This document shows positions 43,609 to 52,434 of a DNA stretch of 64,000 nucleotides, in pieces. The first letter of the stretch is position 1, and each line of letters opens with the position of its first letter. The DNA is taken from assembly GCA_047973125.1 (NCBI GenBank), contig JBKEBK010000004.1, positions 82,221 to 146,220 of the forward strand. The letters run 5' to 3'. Under the pieces are notes generated by a model, which made no database searches, had not been told where the DNA came from, and worked only from the letters and a program-made list of their open reading frames with translations. The position numbers and the translations under genes are program-made. The DNA is from CAYNRG01 sp047973125. GTDB taxonomy: Bacteria > Bacillota_I > Bacilli_A > Erysipelotrichales > Erysipelotrichaceae.

Positions 43609-44314
43609 ATAGAGTATTTAATGCTTTAATAATTGATTCAATATTTTTCTTTGATACAGCAAAGTAATTGCCATTATCATTAAGCTCAATCTTTGCTGCA
43701 GCATGAACTTGTGTACACTCAGTAGAGTTAATAACATTAACTACATTATGTCCTCTGATTCCGCCACATACTAAGATTTCAATATTATCACTGTAATTAT
43801 TTACTAATTTATTAAGATTGTCTAATCCTTCATTTAGTGATTCAAAGTTTCCACCACTTGTAAGAATACGATCAACCTTACAATCAATTAATGTTTCACA
43901 TGCTTTAAATAAATCAGGTGTAAGATCAAAAGCTTTATGGAAGACAGCTTCTTTAGAATACTTTTTAATTAAGTCAGTCATCTTTTTAGTCCATTCAATA
44001 TTAATGGTATTATCATCATTTAGAAATCCAAAGACAATTCCATCAGCACCATTCTTAAGTAAAATCTCTGCATCTTCAAGCATTATCTCAAATTGAGAAT
44101 GACTATAGTTAAATCCAGCTCCTCTTGGTCTTACCATACATAAAATAGGAATGTTGGTAATTCTTTTTGCAGATAGAAAAGTTGCAAGTGAAGGAGTTAA
44201 TCCCCCAAGCTTTAAAGCGCTATTTAATTCAATTCTATCAATATCAAATTCTTTAGCAACCAATACATCATCAATTGTTCCACAACAAATTTCTAGTTTA
44301 ATATTATTAATCAT
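43607..44314 (-). CDS. cutC: CutC family protein
   Basis: A 235-residue TIM-barrel protein with the family start LEICCGTIDDVLVAKEFDID, the VRPRGAGFNYS motif and the LTSGG turn. CutC was first linked to copper handling in E. coli; its biochemical role is uncertain. It stands alone on the minus strand between two plus-strand sugar operons. AGGAGG precedes the ATG. Confidence 0.92.
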   Translation of the reverse strand: MINNIKLEICCGTIDDVLVAKEFDIDRIELNSALKLGGLTPSLATFLSAKRITNIPILCMVRPRGAGFNYSHSQFEIMLEDAEILLKNGADGIVFGFLNDDNTINIEWTKKMTDLIKKYSKEAVFHKAFDLTPDLFKACETLIDCKVDRILTSGGNFESLNEGLDNLNKLVNNYSDNIEILVCGGIRGHNVVNVINSTECTQVHAAAKIELNDNGNYFAVSKKNIESIIKALNTL

Positions 44315-44488
44315 TGTAACCTCCTAAGATAAGAAAATTATAACATATAAAGCAAAAATATATTTGATAATTACATATTAATTAATTAAACTTTAAAATA
44401 ATAGTAATAGTGACTTATATAGACTGGCATTTTTAATCAATATTTTATCCTTGCATATCTTAAATTAATATGTTATCTTACAGGTATA

Positions 44489-44516
44489 GGATAGTTATTG
44501 TTAAGCAAGCTAAACC
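44489..44516 (+). promoter_or_regulatory. RAT antiterminator site for the LicT-type protein
   Basis: GGATAGTTATTG and AAGCAAGCTAAACC together match the ribonucleic antiterminator pattern of BglG/LicT proteins (GGAT-GTTA...GCA-GC-AAACC). Its 3' end shares bases with the 5' arm of the terminator, as required for mutually exclusive folding. The gap 44315-44488 shows no gene. Confidence 0.85.
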
Positions 44517-44546
44517 TGCACAAAAGATATTTTTGTGCAGGTTTTA
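44512..44546 (+). terminator. Regulated terminator before the antiterminator gene
   Basis: AAACCTGCACAAAA pairs perfectly with TTTTGTGCAGGTTT around a five-base loop, followed by TTATT. Strong, and overlapping the RAT. Confidence 0.9.
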
Positions 44547-44564
44547 TTGTTTGAGGGGGACAAT

Positions 44565-45395
44565 ATGAAAATACATAAAATACTAAATAATAATGTTGTA
44601 GTAATCAAAGACAATGACAAGGAATTTATTGTAACTGGTAAAGGTATTGGATACAGGGCAAAATGTAATGATGAAGTAAATGAAGCTCTTATTGAAAAAC
44701 AATACTTTGCTCAAGAGATTGTTGATAGTAAATTTCATGAATGGTTTAAAGAGATACCAAGCGAATACATTGAAATTGGTGATGAAATTCTTTCTTATGC
44801 TAAATTAAAACTTCCTAGAAAAATAAATGATAATATTTTTATTGGACTTGTTGATCATATTTATAATGCAGTTAAAAGACATCAAGATGGAATTGATTTG
44901 CCTAATAAGATGTTATGGGAAGTAAAAAGGTTTTATCCTGATGAATTTAATATTGCCAAAAAAGCAATTAGTATTATAAAAGATAAAGTTAATGAAGAAT
45001 TAATTGAGGATGAATGTGTATTTATTGCCCTGCACTTAGTTAATGCACAAAGTGATGGTAGTGTTAATGACTTATATGATGCGACTAAATTAATTAAAGA
45101 GATTACGAATATTGTAAAGTATTATTTTCATATTGAATTTGATGAGGAAACTATTCAGTATTATCGTTTTATAACACATTTAAAGTTTTTCTCAAATAGA
45201 ATAATTTCCAAGAAACAAAATGATGATAATAAAGATGATGATTTATTAGCGGTAGTTAAAAATAAGTATAGAAACTCATATCTTTGTGTTTTAAAGATAA
45301 AAGAATTTATTGAGGCTAAGTATGATTATGATTTAGCTGAAGAAGAAATTTTATATCTGATAATTCATATTGAAAGAGTTGTATATAAAAAATAG
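44565..45395 (+). CDS. licT: BglG/LicT-family transcription antiterminator
   Basis: A 276-residue RNA-binding regulator. Residues 1-56 form the CAT RNA-binding domain (MKIHKILNNNVVVIKDNDKE, then GKGIGY); two PRD domains follow, with histidines in VDHIYNAVKRH, ALHLVNAQ, RFITHLKFF and IIHIERV. PTS phosphorylation should control its binding to the RAT upstream, giving induction by beta-glucosides. GAGGGGG lies before the ATG; an upstream in-frame start within the terminator region is rejected. Confidence 0.93.
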   Translation: MKIHKILNNNVVVIKDNDKEFIVTGKGIGYRAKCNDEVNEALIEKQYFAQEIVDSKFHEWFKEIPSEYIEIGDEILSYAKLKLPRKINDNIFIGLVDHIYNAVKRHQDGIDLPNKMLWEVKRFYPDEFNIAKKAISIIKDKVNEELIEDECVFIALHLVNAQSDGSVNDLYDATKLIKEITNIVKYYFHIEFDEETIQYYRFITHLKFFSNRIISKKQNDDNKDDDLLAVVKNKYRNSYLCVLKIKEFIEAKYDYDLAEEEILYLIIHIERVVYKK

Positions 45396-45430
45396 AAAGG
45401 AGAATAAAAAAGTAGTGCTTTAATTTTAAT

Positions 45431-45457
45431 GGATGGTTACATTAAGTTGGCCAAACC
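45431..45457 (+). promoter_or_regulatory. Second RAT-like site before the beta-glucoside PTS gene
   Basis: GGATGGTTACATTAA followed by GTTGGCCAAACC again matches the RAT pattern. No overlapping terminator is seen; the following bases contain only short CCTT/AAGG and TCCT/AGGA words that could mask the ribosome site. It is either a relic or a site acting on translation. Confidence 0.45.
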
Positions 45458-45492
45458 TTGTATTTCCTAAAATAAAGAAGGAGGATTTTAAA

Positions 45493-47391
45493 ATGGGAAA
45501 ATATGCAGGTTTAGCGAAACAAATTATTATGAATGTGGGAGGAAAAAGTAATATAATTTCAGTTACCCACTGTATTACAAGATTAAGATTTAAATTAAAA
45601 GATGAAGAAAAATGCAATACTGAAGTACTTAAAAATATGGATGGGGTTGTTACTGTAATGAGAAGTGGTGGACAGTATCAGGTTGTTATTGGTAATCATG
45701 TTCCCCATGTCTTTGAAGAGGTTGAAAAGATTGCTAAGATTAAAACAGAAGTTATAGAGGAAAAAGAAAAAACGACTTTATTAAATGGCTTTATCAATAT
45801 TTTAAGTTCTGTATTTCAGCCGTTTTTAGGAGTGCTTGCTGCAAGTGGGATGTTAAAGGGTATTTTAGCGTTACTAATAACATTTAACTTGATTGATCAA
45901 GCAGGAGTAACTTATAGTGTTTTATATAATATTGCAGATGCTGTGTTTTATTTTATACCAGTAATGGTTGGATATAATGCATCGAAGAAGTTTAAATTAA
46001 ATGTAATGGTTGGACTTGCAATCTCTCTGGCGATTTGTATGCCAGCAATGCAAGCAGATAGTTTAAAACTCTTAGGAGAATCTTTAATGATTGAGCCTGT
46101 TGTAATGTTTTCTGGAGTCTTTAAAAGTGTAGCCTATGTTAAATTTCTTGGCATACCATTATTTGGAGCAACCTATACAAATAGTGTTTTGCCAATAATA
46201 CTCATAATCTATTTTGCGTCAAAAGTTGAAAAATATGCTAAGAAAATCTTACCAGAAATGATTCAAACATTTTTTGTGCCATTTACTGTTATGGTAATTG
46301 CTGTTCCTGTTGGACTTTTAATTATTGGACCAATTATGATTGTCTTTACTAATGTTCTTCAAGGACTTTTCCAAGCAATCATTGGCTTTAATCCAATTGT
46401 TTATGGAGTAATACTTGGTCTTGTATGGCAAGTGTTAGTAATATTTGGACTACATTGGAGTGTAGTGGCAATCTTATATCTTGAAATTGCTACCTATGGA
46501 GTATCACAAGTTTTAGTGCCAATATTTACTGCAAGTTTTGCTCAAACTGCAGCGGTACTTGCTATGTTCTTTAAAAGTAAAAATGAGAAAACCAAGAGTT
46601 TAGCAATACCTTCAATTATCTCAGGTATTATGGGTATTACTGAACCGGCAATTTATGGTATTACACTACCTGCAAAAAAACCATTTATCTTCTCTTGTAT
46701 TGGGGCTGCAATTGGTGGCGGTATGATGATGTTTTTTGACTTAATTGCATATCGCACAGGTGGACTTGGAATTTTTGGAGTTATGAATTACATTGATATT
46801 GCAAATAATGATAATTCAGGAATGTATTTTGCAACAATTAGTGTCATTGTAGCATCTCTAATAGCTTTTGGACTTACTTACTTTTTCTACAAAGAAACAA
46901 GCAACAAAGAAAAACCAAATAATAAGATCTCAAATGATAAAGTGTATGCACCAATGAGTGGGAAAATATGTAATTTAAAGGATGTTGATGATGAAGCTTT
47001 TGCACTTGGAACTATTGGAAAAGGGGTTGCCATACTTCCAAGTGATGGTAAGGTCTATGCTCCATTCTCTGGAACAATTACTGCTTTATTTCCAACAAAG
47101 CATGCAGTAGGACTTGTATCTGATAATGGAATGGATTTATTAATTCATATTGGAATTAATACTGTTGAGTTAGAAGGTGAATATTTTGAATCTTTTATTA
47201 AGCAGAATGATAAGGTTGAGAAAGGTCAGTTATTAATTAGCTTTGATATGGAAAAAATTAAAGCACAAGGATACTCACTAATGACTCCGGTAATTATCAC
47301 TAATATGGATGATTATTTAGATATTATTCCAGTAGAGGATGTTAGTGAAGTTGTAAAAGATGATATAATTATTAATGCAATAATAAGATAG
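45493..47391 (+). CDS. PTS beta-glucoside IIBCA
   Basis: A 632-residue three-domain permease (BglF/BglP type). The IIB cysteine is Cys27 (SVTHCITRLRF), the IIC part has about ten spans with the GITEPAIYGITLPAKKPF motif, and the C-terminal IIA domain has the active His552 in LLIHIGINTVELEG. The ATG with AAGGAGG is chosen over an upstream in-frame start that overlaps the RAT-like site. It imports aryl-beta-glucosides or cellobiose and controls the LicT-type protein. Confidence 0.95.
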   Translation: MGKYAGLAKQIIMNVGGKSNIISVTHCITRLRFKLKDEEKCNTEVLKNMDGVVTVMRSGGQYQVVIGNHVPHVFEEVEKIAKIKTEVIEEKEKTTLLNGFINILSSVFQPFLGVLAASGMLKGILALLITFNLIDQAGVTYSVLYNIADAVFYFIPVMVGYNASKKFKLNVMVGLAISLAICMPAMQADSLKLLGESLMIEPVVMFSGVFKSVAYVKFLGIPLFGATYTNSVLPIILIIYFASKVEKYAKKILPEMIQTFFVPFTVMVIAVPVGLLIIGPIMIVFTNVLQGLFQAIIGFNPIVYGVILGLVWQVLVIFGLHWSVVAILYLEIATYGVSQVLVPIFTASFAQTAAVLAMFFKSKNEKTKSLAIPSIISGIMGITEPAIYGITLPAKKPFIFSCIGAAIGGGMMMFFDLIAYRTGGLGIFGVMNYIDIANNDNSGMYFATISVIVASLIAFGLTYFFYKETSNKEKPNNKISNDKVYAPMSGKICNLKDVDDEAFALGTIGKGVAILPSDGKVYAPFSGTITALFPTKHAVGLVSDNGMDLLIHIGINTVELEGEYFESFIKQNDKVEKGQLLISFDMEKIKAQGYSLMTPVIITNMDDYLDIIPVEDVSEVVKDDIIINAIIR

Positions 47392-47400
47392 GAGAATATT

Positions 47401-48840
47401 ATGGTATTTAAAAAAGATTTTCTGTGGGGAGGAGCTACGGCTGCAAATCAGTGTGAAGGGGCATACAACATAGATGGAAGAGGACTTGCTAATGTTGATG
47501 TTGTACCAAGTGGCAAGGATCGTTTCTCAATTATTACAGGCAATAAGACATCACTTGAGTTTGATACAGATAAGTATTATCCTGCTAAATTAGGAATAGA
47601 TTTCTATCATCATTATAAAGAGGATATAAAATTACTTGCTGAAATGGGATTTAAAGTTTTTCGAATGAGTATAGCATGGACAAGAATCTTTCCAAGTGGT
47701 GATGAAATAGAACCAAATGAAGCAGGGCTACAGTTTTATGAGAATGTTTTTAAAGAGTGTAAAAAGTATAATATTGAACCGCTTGTTACTATGACTCATT
47801 TTGATTGTCCAATCCATTTAATAAAAAAATATGGTGGTTGGCAAAATCGTGAAATGATTAAACTTTATGAGAAGTTTGCTCGAGTTATTCTTACAAGGTA
47901 TCATAACCTTGTAAAATATTGGTTAACATTTAATGAAATTAATATGATTTTTCATGCTCCTTTTATGGGTGCTGGCTTATATTTTGATGATAATACTTCT
48001 GATAATGATAAGATGCAAGCGATGGTAAATGCAGTTCATCATGAACTTGTTGCTAGTAGCATTGCAACAAAAATTGCCCGGGAAATAAATTCTGAAATTA
48101 AAATTGGGTGTATGTTGGCTGCTGGTTTATACTATCCATATGAGTGTACTCCAGAGGATGTAATGGAGGCACAAAGAAAAAATAGAGAAAACTATGTCTT
48201 GATTGATGTGCAATCAAGAGGTGCGTATCCATCTTATTTCTTAAAAGAGCTTGAAGAAAAAGGTATTAGTATTCCAATAAAGGATAATGATTTAGAAATT
48301 TTAAAAGATAATTGTGTAGACTTTATTTCATTTTCATACTATTCTTCAAGAGTAGCTACTACAAATAAAGAGATGCTTAAGAAGATGTCTAGTGGTAATG
48401 TTTTTGCTTCAGTTAAAAACCCACATTTAAAAGCTAGTGAGTGGGGATGGCAGATTGATCCATTAGGGCTTAGAATTACCATGAATGAATTATATGATCG
48501 TTATCAAAAACCATTATTTATTGTGGAGAATGGTCTTGGAGCAAATGATATATTAAAACAAGATCATACAGTCGATGATGATTATCGTATTGATTATATG
48601 AAACAACATATAAAGGCAATGAAGGATGCTGTTGAATTTGATGGTGTAGATTTAATGGGTTATACATCTTGGGGGTGTATTGATCTTGTTAGTGCATCTA
48701 CTGGTGAGATGACAAAAAGATATGGCATGATTTATGTAGACTTAGATAATGATGGTAGTGGTGATTTAAAACGTTATAAAAAGAAATCATTTTATTGGTA
48801 TAAAAAAGTTATCGAATCTAATGGTGAGCATCTAGATTAA
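47401..48840 (+). CDS. 6-phospho-beta-glucosidase, GH1 (third paralog)
   Basis: A 479-residue GH1 enzyme with LWGGATAANQCEGAYN at the start, TFNEIN acid/base motif and FIVENGLG nucleophile motif. It is closer in pattern to the 501-residue enzyme at 6866-8371 than to the 476-residue one. It starts ten bases after the PTS gene and hydrolyses its phosphorylated product. GGAG lies before the ATG. Confidence 0.94.
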   Translation: MVFKKDFLWGGATAANQCEGAYNIDGRGLANVDVVPSGKDRFSIITGNKTSLEFDTDKYYPAKLGIDFYHHYKEDIKLLAEMGFKVFRMSIAWTRIFPSGDEIEPNEAGLQFYENVFKECKKYNIEPLVTMTHFDCPIHLIKKYGGWQNREMIKLYEKFARVILTRYHNLVKYWLTFNEINMIFHAPFMGAGLYFDDNTSDNDKMQAMVNAVHHELVASSIATKIAREINSEIKIGCMLAAGLYYPYECTPEDVMEAQRKNRENYVLIDVQSRGAYPSYFLKELEEKGISIPIKDNDLEILKDNCVDFISFSYYSSRVATTNKEMLKKMSSGNVFASVKNPHLKASEWGWQIDPLGLRITMNELYDRYQKPLFIVENGLGANDILKQDHTVDDDYRIDYMKQHIKAMKDAVEFDGVDLMGYTSWGCIDLVSASTGEMTKRYGMIYVDLDNDGSGDLKRYKKKSFYWYKKVIESNGEHLD

Positions 48841-48847
48841 GTATGCT

Positions 48848-48877
48848 AAAAGAATCTTTAATTAGATTCTTTTTTTT
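48848..48877 (+). terminator. Terminator of the beta-glucoside operon
   Basis: AAAAGAATCT and AGATTCTTTT form a perfect stem around TTAATT, followed by more T bases. Confidence 0.88.
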
Positions 48878-49013
48878 ATATGATTTTGTTATAATATAAT
48901 AAGAAAGTAAAAGTTATTGATCATTGTGTTGAATATTCATAAAATATCTTAAAATTTTAATAAAGGCTAAATTTATCATATGTTAAATTAATAATAGAGG
49001 GAGAATAAAAATC

Positions 49014-49928
49014 ATGTCATCAATTGCATACATTGTCGATAGAGATCGTATTGAGTATCACCGATTAAGTGGTGATAAGGTTATGAATTTTTGGCGTGGT
49101 GGAGTCTATCGTAATTTTACAGACTTTAAAGTAAATGACTTATTATTTTTCTTATCTAAGGTTAATGATGCTCATAATGATGGTGAAAAAGGCATTATAG
49201 GATATGGAATATTTAAAGAAGAAACATTTCTTACTCCTAGTAAAATGTGGGAAAAGTATGATCGTTTAAATGGACTAAGTACTAAAGAGAACTTTATGAG
49301 AGATGTAAATAAAGTTTCTAAGGGAAATAGAAGGATTCAGGGTCTCTATTTAGAAGGGGTAGTATTTTTTCAAGAAGCTATTTATTTAAGTGATTTTAAT
49401 TTTTTAATTGCAAGTAATACTGAAGGTTATATTTACTTAGATAGAGAAGATTCTAAAATGACTTCTAAAATATTAAATCGTGCTAAAGAGTCGGGTGTTG
49501 ATCTTTGGTATCATGCAATGCACAATAGTGATGCTAATGTTGAAATTGATGAAATAAAACATTTAATTTCAATTGTAGCAAAAGATATTAGTGATAATAA
49601 TTATAGTACAACTGATAAAAGAATTGTAAGAAAGCTTGCGAAATCTTTAGTTAAGAATGATAATTTTGAACTTATTAAGGGTAGTGAAACTGATTGTATT
49701 TCTATTATAGATAATAGAATTGTCATTGCTTTTGGAATAGTATTTAATTCAAAGAATAAAGCTTTAAGATTGAAGTTATGTTTAGGACATTGTATTTGTT
49801 ATAAACTTAAAATTAGTAAGTTATGGAATAAAGATTTAAAGATTACTTTTAAAATTGTAAGTGATAAGAGCTTACCAAAAGAGTTTGATAGTGAAATTGA
49901 AAGGATAAATGAGTGCATTAATGGATGA
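49014..49928 (+). CDS. Uncharacterised protein with a PUA/EVE-like N-terminal region
   Basis: A 304-residue soluble protein. Residues 22-95 (FWRGGVYRNFTDF, VNDLLFFLSK, KGIIGYGIF, WEKYDRLNG) follow the pattern of PUA-like/EVE-like domains that read modified bases, as seen at the N-terminus of some HNH endonucleases. Residues 110-300 match nothing I recognise; there is no nuclease motif. The 3' end overlaps mnmG by 20 bases, so it is co-translated with a tRNA-modification enzyme. Function unknown; a role linked to RNA or DNA modification is inference. Confidence 0.6.
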   Translation: MSSIAYIVDRDRIEYHRLSGDKVMNFWRGGVYRNFTDFKVNDLLFFLSKVNDAHNDGEKGIIGYGIFKEETFLTPSKMWEKYDRLNGLSTKENFMRDVNKVSKGNRRIQGLYLEGVVFFQEAIYLSDFNFLIASNTEGYIYLDREDSKMTSKILNRAKESGVDLWYHAMHNSDANVEIDEIKHLISIVAKDISDNNYSTTDKRIVRKLAKSLVKNDNFELIKGSETDCISIIDNRIVIAFGIVFNSKNKALRLKLCLGHCICYKLKISKLWNKDLKITFKIVSDKSLPKEFDSEIERINECING

Positions 49929-51795
49929 TATAGTAGATGTAATAGTAGTAGGTGCAGGACATGCTGGAGTTGAGGCCGCACTAGTTTGTGCAAGACAAAA
50001 TAAAAGAGTTAAACTTATCACCTTAAGTAAAGATACGATAGCAAAGATGCCATGTAATCCTTCAATTGGAGGACCAGCTAAGGGAATTGTTGTAAGAGAA
50101 ATTGATGCTTTAGGCGGGGTAATGGGTAAGGTTGCTGATAAGACAGCCTTACAGGTTAAGATGTTAAATCTTACTAAGGGTCCTGGAGTTCACTCTCTTA
50201 GAGTTCAATCTGATAAGATTGAATACTCAAAAATGATGAGAGAAATTTGTGAGAAGCAAGCTAACTTAGAAATAGTAGAGGGTATTGTTACTGGTTGTAT
50301 AATTGAAAATAATGTTATTAAGGGTGTTAGATTAAAAGATGGTAAAAGCTATTTTTCTAAGGTAACAATCTTAACCACCGGTACCTATATGTCAAGTTTA
50401 GTACTTGTTGGTGATAGTAAGATTGCTAGTGGTCCTGATAATGAACAAACCACTAATGAATTATCAGAGTCATTAAGAGAAAATAATATTGAATTATTTC
50501 GATTAAAGACTGGTACTCCACCAAGAATTAAAAAGGATTCTATTGATTATGATAAAACAAGTATTCAAAGTGGTACAGATGAATTTTATACCTTTAGTTA
50601 CGATACTTTAGAAATGGTTCCACTATCCTTACAAAAGGATTGTTATTTAACTCATACTACAGCTTCTACCCATAAAATAATCTTAGATAACTTAAAAAAA
50701 TCAAGTATGTATTCTGGCAATGTTGTTGGTGTAGGTCCTAGATATTGTCCATCTATTGAAGATAAGTTAGTGAGATTTAAGGATAAAGAGCGTCATCAAC
50801 TATTTTTAGAGCCTGAATCTATTCATTTAGATACAATTTACTTACAAGGCTTTTCTAGTTCAATGCCTCATGATATTCAAGAAGAGATGGTTCATTCATT
50901 AATTGGATTAGAAAATGCTGAAATAGTTCATTATGCTTATGCAATTGAGTATGATGCTATTAATCCAAAACAATTAAAACAGAGTTTAGAGCTTAAAAGT
51001 ATTGAAAATTTATTTACAGCTGGTCAAATTAATGGTACATCTGGTTATGAAGAGGCTGCAGGTCAGGGGTTAATGGCGGGTATTAATGCTGTGTTAAAAC
51101 TTGATAATAAGGATCCCTTTGTTCTTCGAAGAGATGAAGCTTATATTGGGGTAATGATTGATGATTTAGTAACAAAGGGAACAAAAGAACCATATCGTTT
51201 ATTGACATCAAGGGCAGAGTATCGTTTATTATTAAGACATGATAATGCTGATCAAAGATTACTTAAAAAGGCCTTTGATTTAAAGATTATAGATGATATT
51301 AAATATCAAAGATTCTTAGATAAAATGCAGAAGATAAATGATGGAAAAGAATTACTTTTAAATACAACATTTTCTTTTAAGGGAAATATTAATGAGTTGT
51401 TAAGAAGCTTAAAAGAAGATATAATAAAAGATGGTATTAGTGCATATGACTTACTTAAAAGACCAAAGGTTACTTGTAATAATTTAAGTAATTATCTAGA
51501 TGGTAAAATTGATAATGAAATTGGTAAACAGATTGATATTGAAGTTAAGTATGAGGGATATATTACAAAAGCGAAAAAAGAGGCAGATCGTTTATTGAAA
51601 ATGGATAAGGTTAAGCTTCCTCTTGATTTAAATTATAATGAGTTAGATAATATTTCACTTGAGGCAAAGCAAAAATTATCAGATATCAGACCAGAAACTA
51701 TGGGACAGGCTTCAAGAATTTCTGGTATTAATCCATCAGATATAGCAACATTAGCAATGGCACTAAAGATAAGGAGAGATAAGCATGAAAATTAG
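49909..51795 (+). CDS. mnmG: tRNA uridine 5-carboxymethylaminomethyl modification enzyme, FAD subunit
   Basis: A 628-residue flavoprotein that with MnmE modifies U34 of several tRNAs. The FAD motif is VVVGAGHAGVEAA (residues 13-25); MPCNPSIGGPAKG and GQINGTSGYEEAAGQG are typical. The first ATG has AAAGGAT upstream; an ATG four codons later is also possible. In most Firmicutes mnmG is followed by rsmG and parAB, but here neither is present. Confidence 0.95.
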   Translation: MSALMDDIVDVIVVGAGHAGVEAALVCARQNKRVKLITLSKDTIAKMPCNPSIGGPAKGIVVREIDALGGVMGKVADKTALQVKMLNLTKGPGVHSLRVQSDKIEYSKMMREICEKQANLEIVEGIVTGCIIENNVIKGVRLKDGKSYFSKVTILTTGTYMSSLVLVGDSKIASGPDNEQTTNELSESLRENNIELFRLKTGTPPRIKKDSIDYDKTSIQSGTDEFYTFSYDTLEMVPLSLQKDCYLTHTTASTHKIILDNLKKSSMYSGNVVGVGPRYCPSIEDKLVRFKDKERHQLFLEPESIHLDTIYLQGFSSSMPHDIQEEMVHSLIGLENAEIVHYAYAIEYDAINPKQLKQSLELKSIENLFTAGQINGTSGYEEAAGQGLMAGINAVLKLDNKDPFVLRRDEAYIGVMIDDLVTKGTKEPYRLLTSRAEYRLLLRHDNADQRLLKKAFDLKIIDDIKYQRFLDKMQKINDGKELLLNTTFSFKGNINELLRSLKEDIIKDGISAYDLLKRPKVTCNNLSNYLDGKIDNEIGKQIDIEVKYEGYITKAKKEADRLLKMDKVKLPLDLNYNELDNISLEAKQKLSDIRPETMGQASRISGINPSDIATLAMALKIRRDKHEN

Positions 51796-52429
51796 TGATG
51801 TAGTAAATAATGTAGAGGTTTTTGGAATTGAGAGTAGTGTTAGGGGGAGCAAGTTTCCAATGGCTGTTGATCTTGAAAAAATTGATGGGGAAGTTACAAA
51901 CACTACCAAAAGATTAGCAACCAGTAAATTAGGTGAGGGACATGATAATTTTCTAAATGGAATAATTGTCCAGTTTGATTTATCATTTTCTAATAAAGCA
52001 TGGGTCGAAATGCAAAGATATCATTTTATTGATTTTATTAGTAGTCAATCAACAATGCATAGGATTACAAGGTTTAATATGGACAAGGCTTTTATTGAGC
52101 ATGTTGATATAAGAATTGTTGAGATTATGAAAGAGAAAATCAAGAATTATAATGAAACCAAGGATAAAATAAATGAGTATAAAGAAAAAGGTATAGAATT
52201 TAGTGATTTATCATTAAGTGCTAAAAAACAATATTTGGAAATTCTTTATTCAAATCCTGCAGGATTTATTATTACTGCAAGAATGACAACTAATTATCGT
52301 CAGTTAAAGACCATCTATCTTCAAAGAAGAACTCATCGATTACCAGAGTGGCAAGCATTTTGTGATTGGGTTGAAACGTTACCTTATGCAGAGTTTATCT
52401 TACCAAATAGAACACAAGAAAAGGGGTAA
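51785..52429 (+). CDS. Uncharacterised protein, possibly ThyX-like fold
   Basis: A 214-residue protein overlapping mnmG by 11 bases. Its middle and end recall flavin-dependent thymidylate synthases: EMQRYHFIDFISSQSTMHRI, then TTNYRQLKTIYLQRRTHRLPEW at the place of the ThyX NLRE...L.LR..  block (quoted here only as pattern). The ThyX signature RHRxxSxNExSxRY is absent, so activity as ThyX is doubtful. It could be a relative with another nucleotide substrate. No signal peptide or membrane span. Confidence 0.5.
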   Translation: MKISDVVNNVEVFGIESSVRGSKFPMAVDLEKIDGEVTNTTKRLATSKLGEGHDNFLNGIIVQFDLSFSNKAWVEMQRYHFIDFISSQSTMHRITRFNMDKAFIEHVDIRIVEIMKEKIKNYNETKDKINEYKEKGIEFSDLSLSAKKQYLEILYSNPAGFIITARMTTNYRQLKTIYLQRRTHRLPEWQAFCDWVETLPYAEFILPNRTQEKG

Positions 52430-52434
52430 ATATA

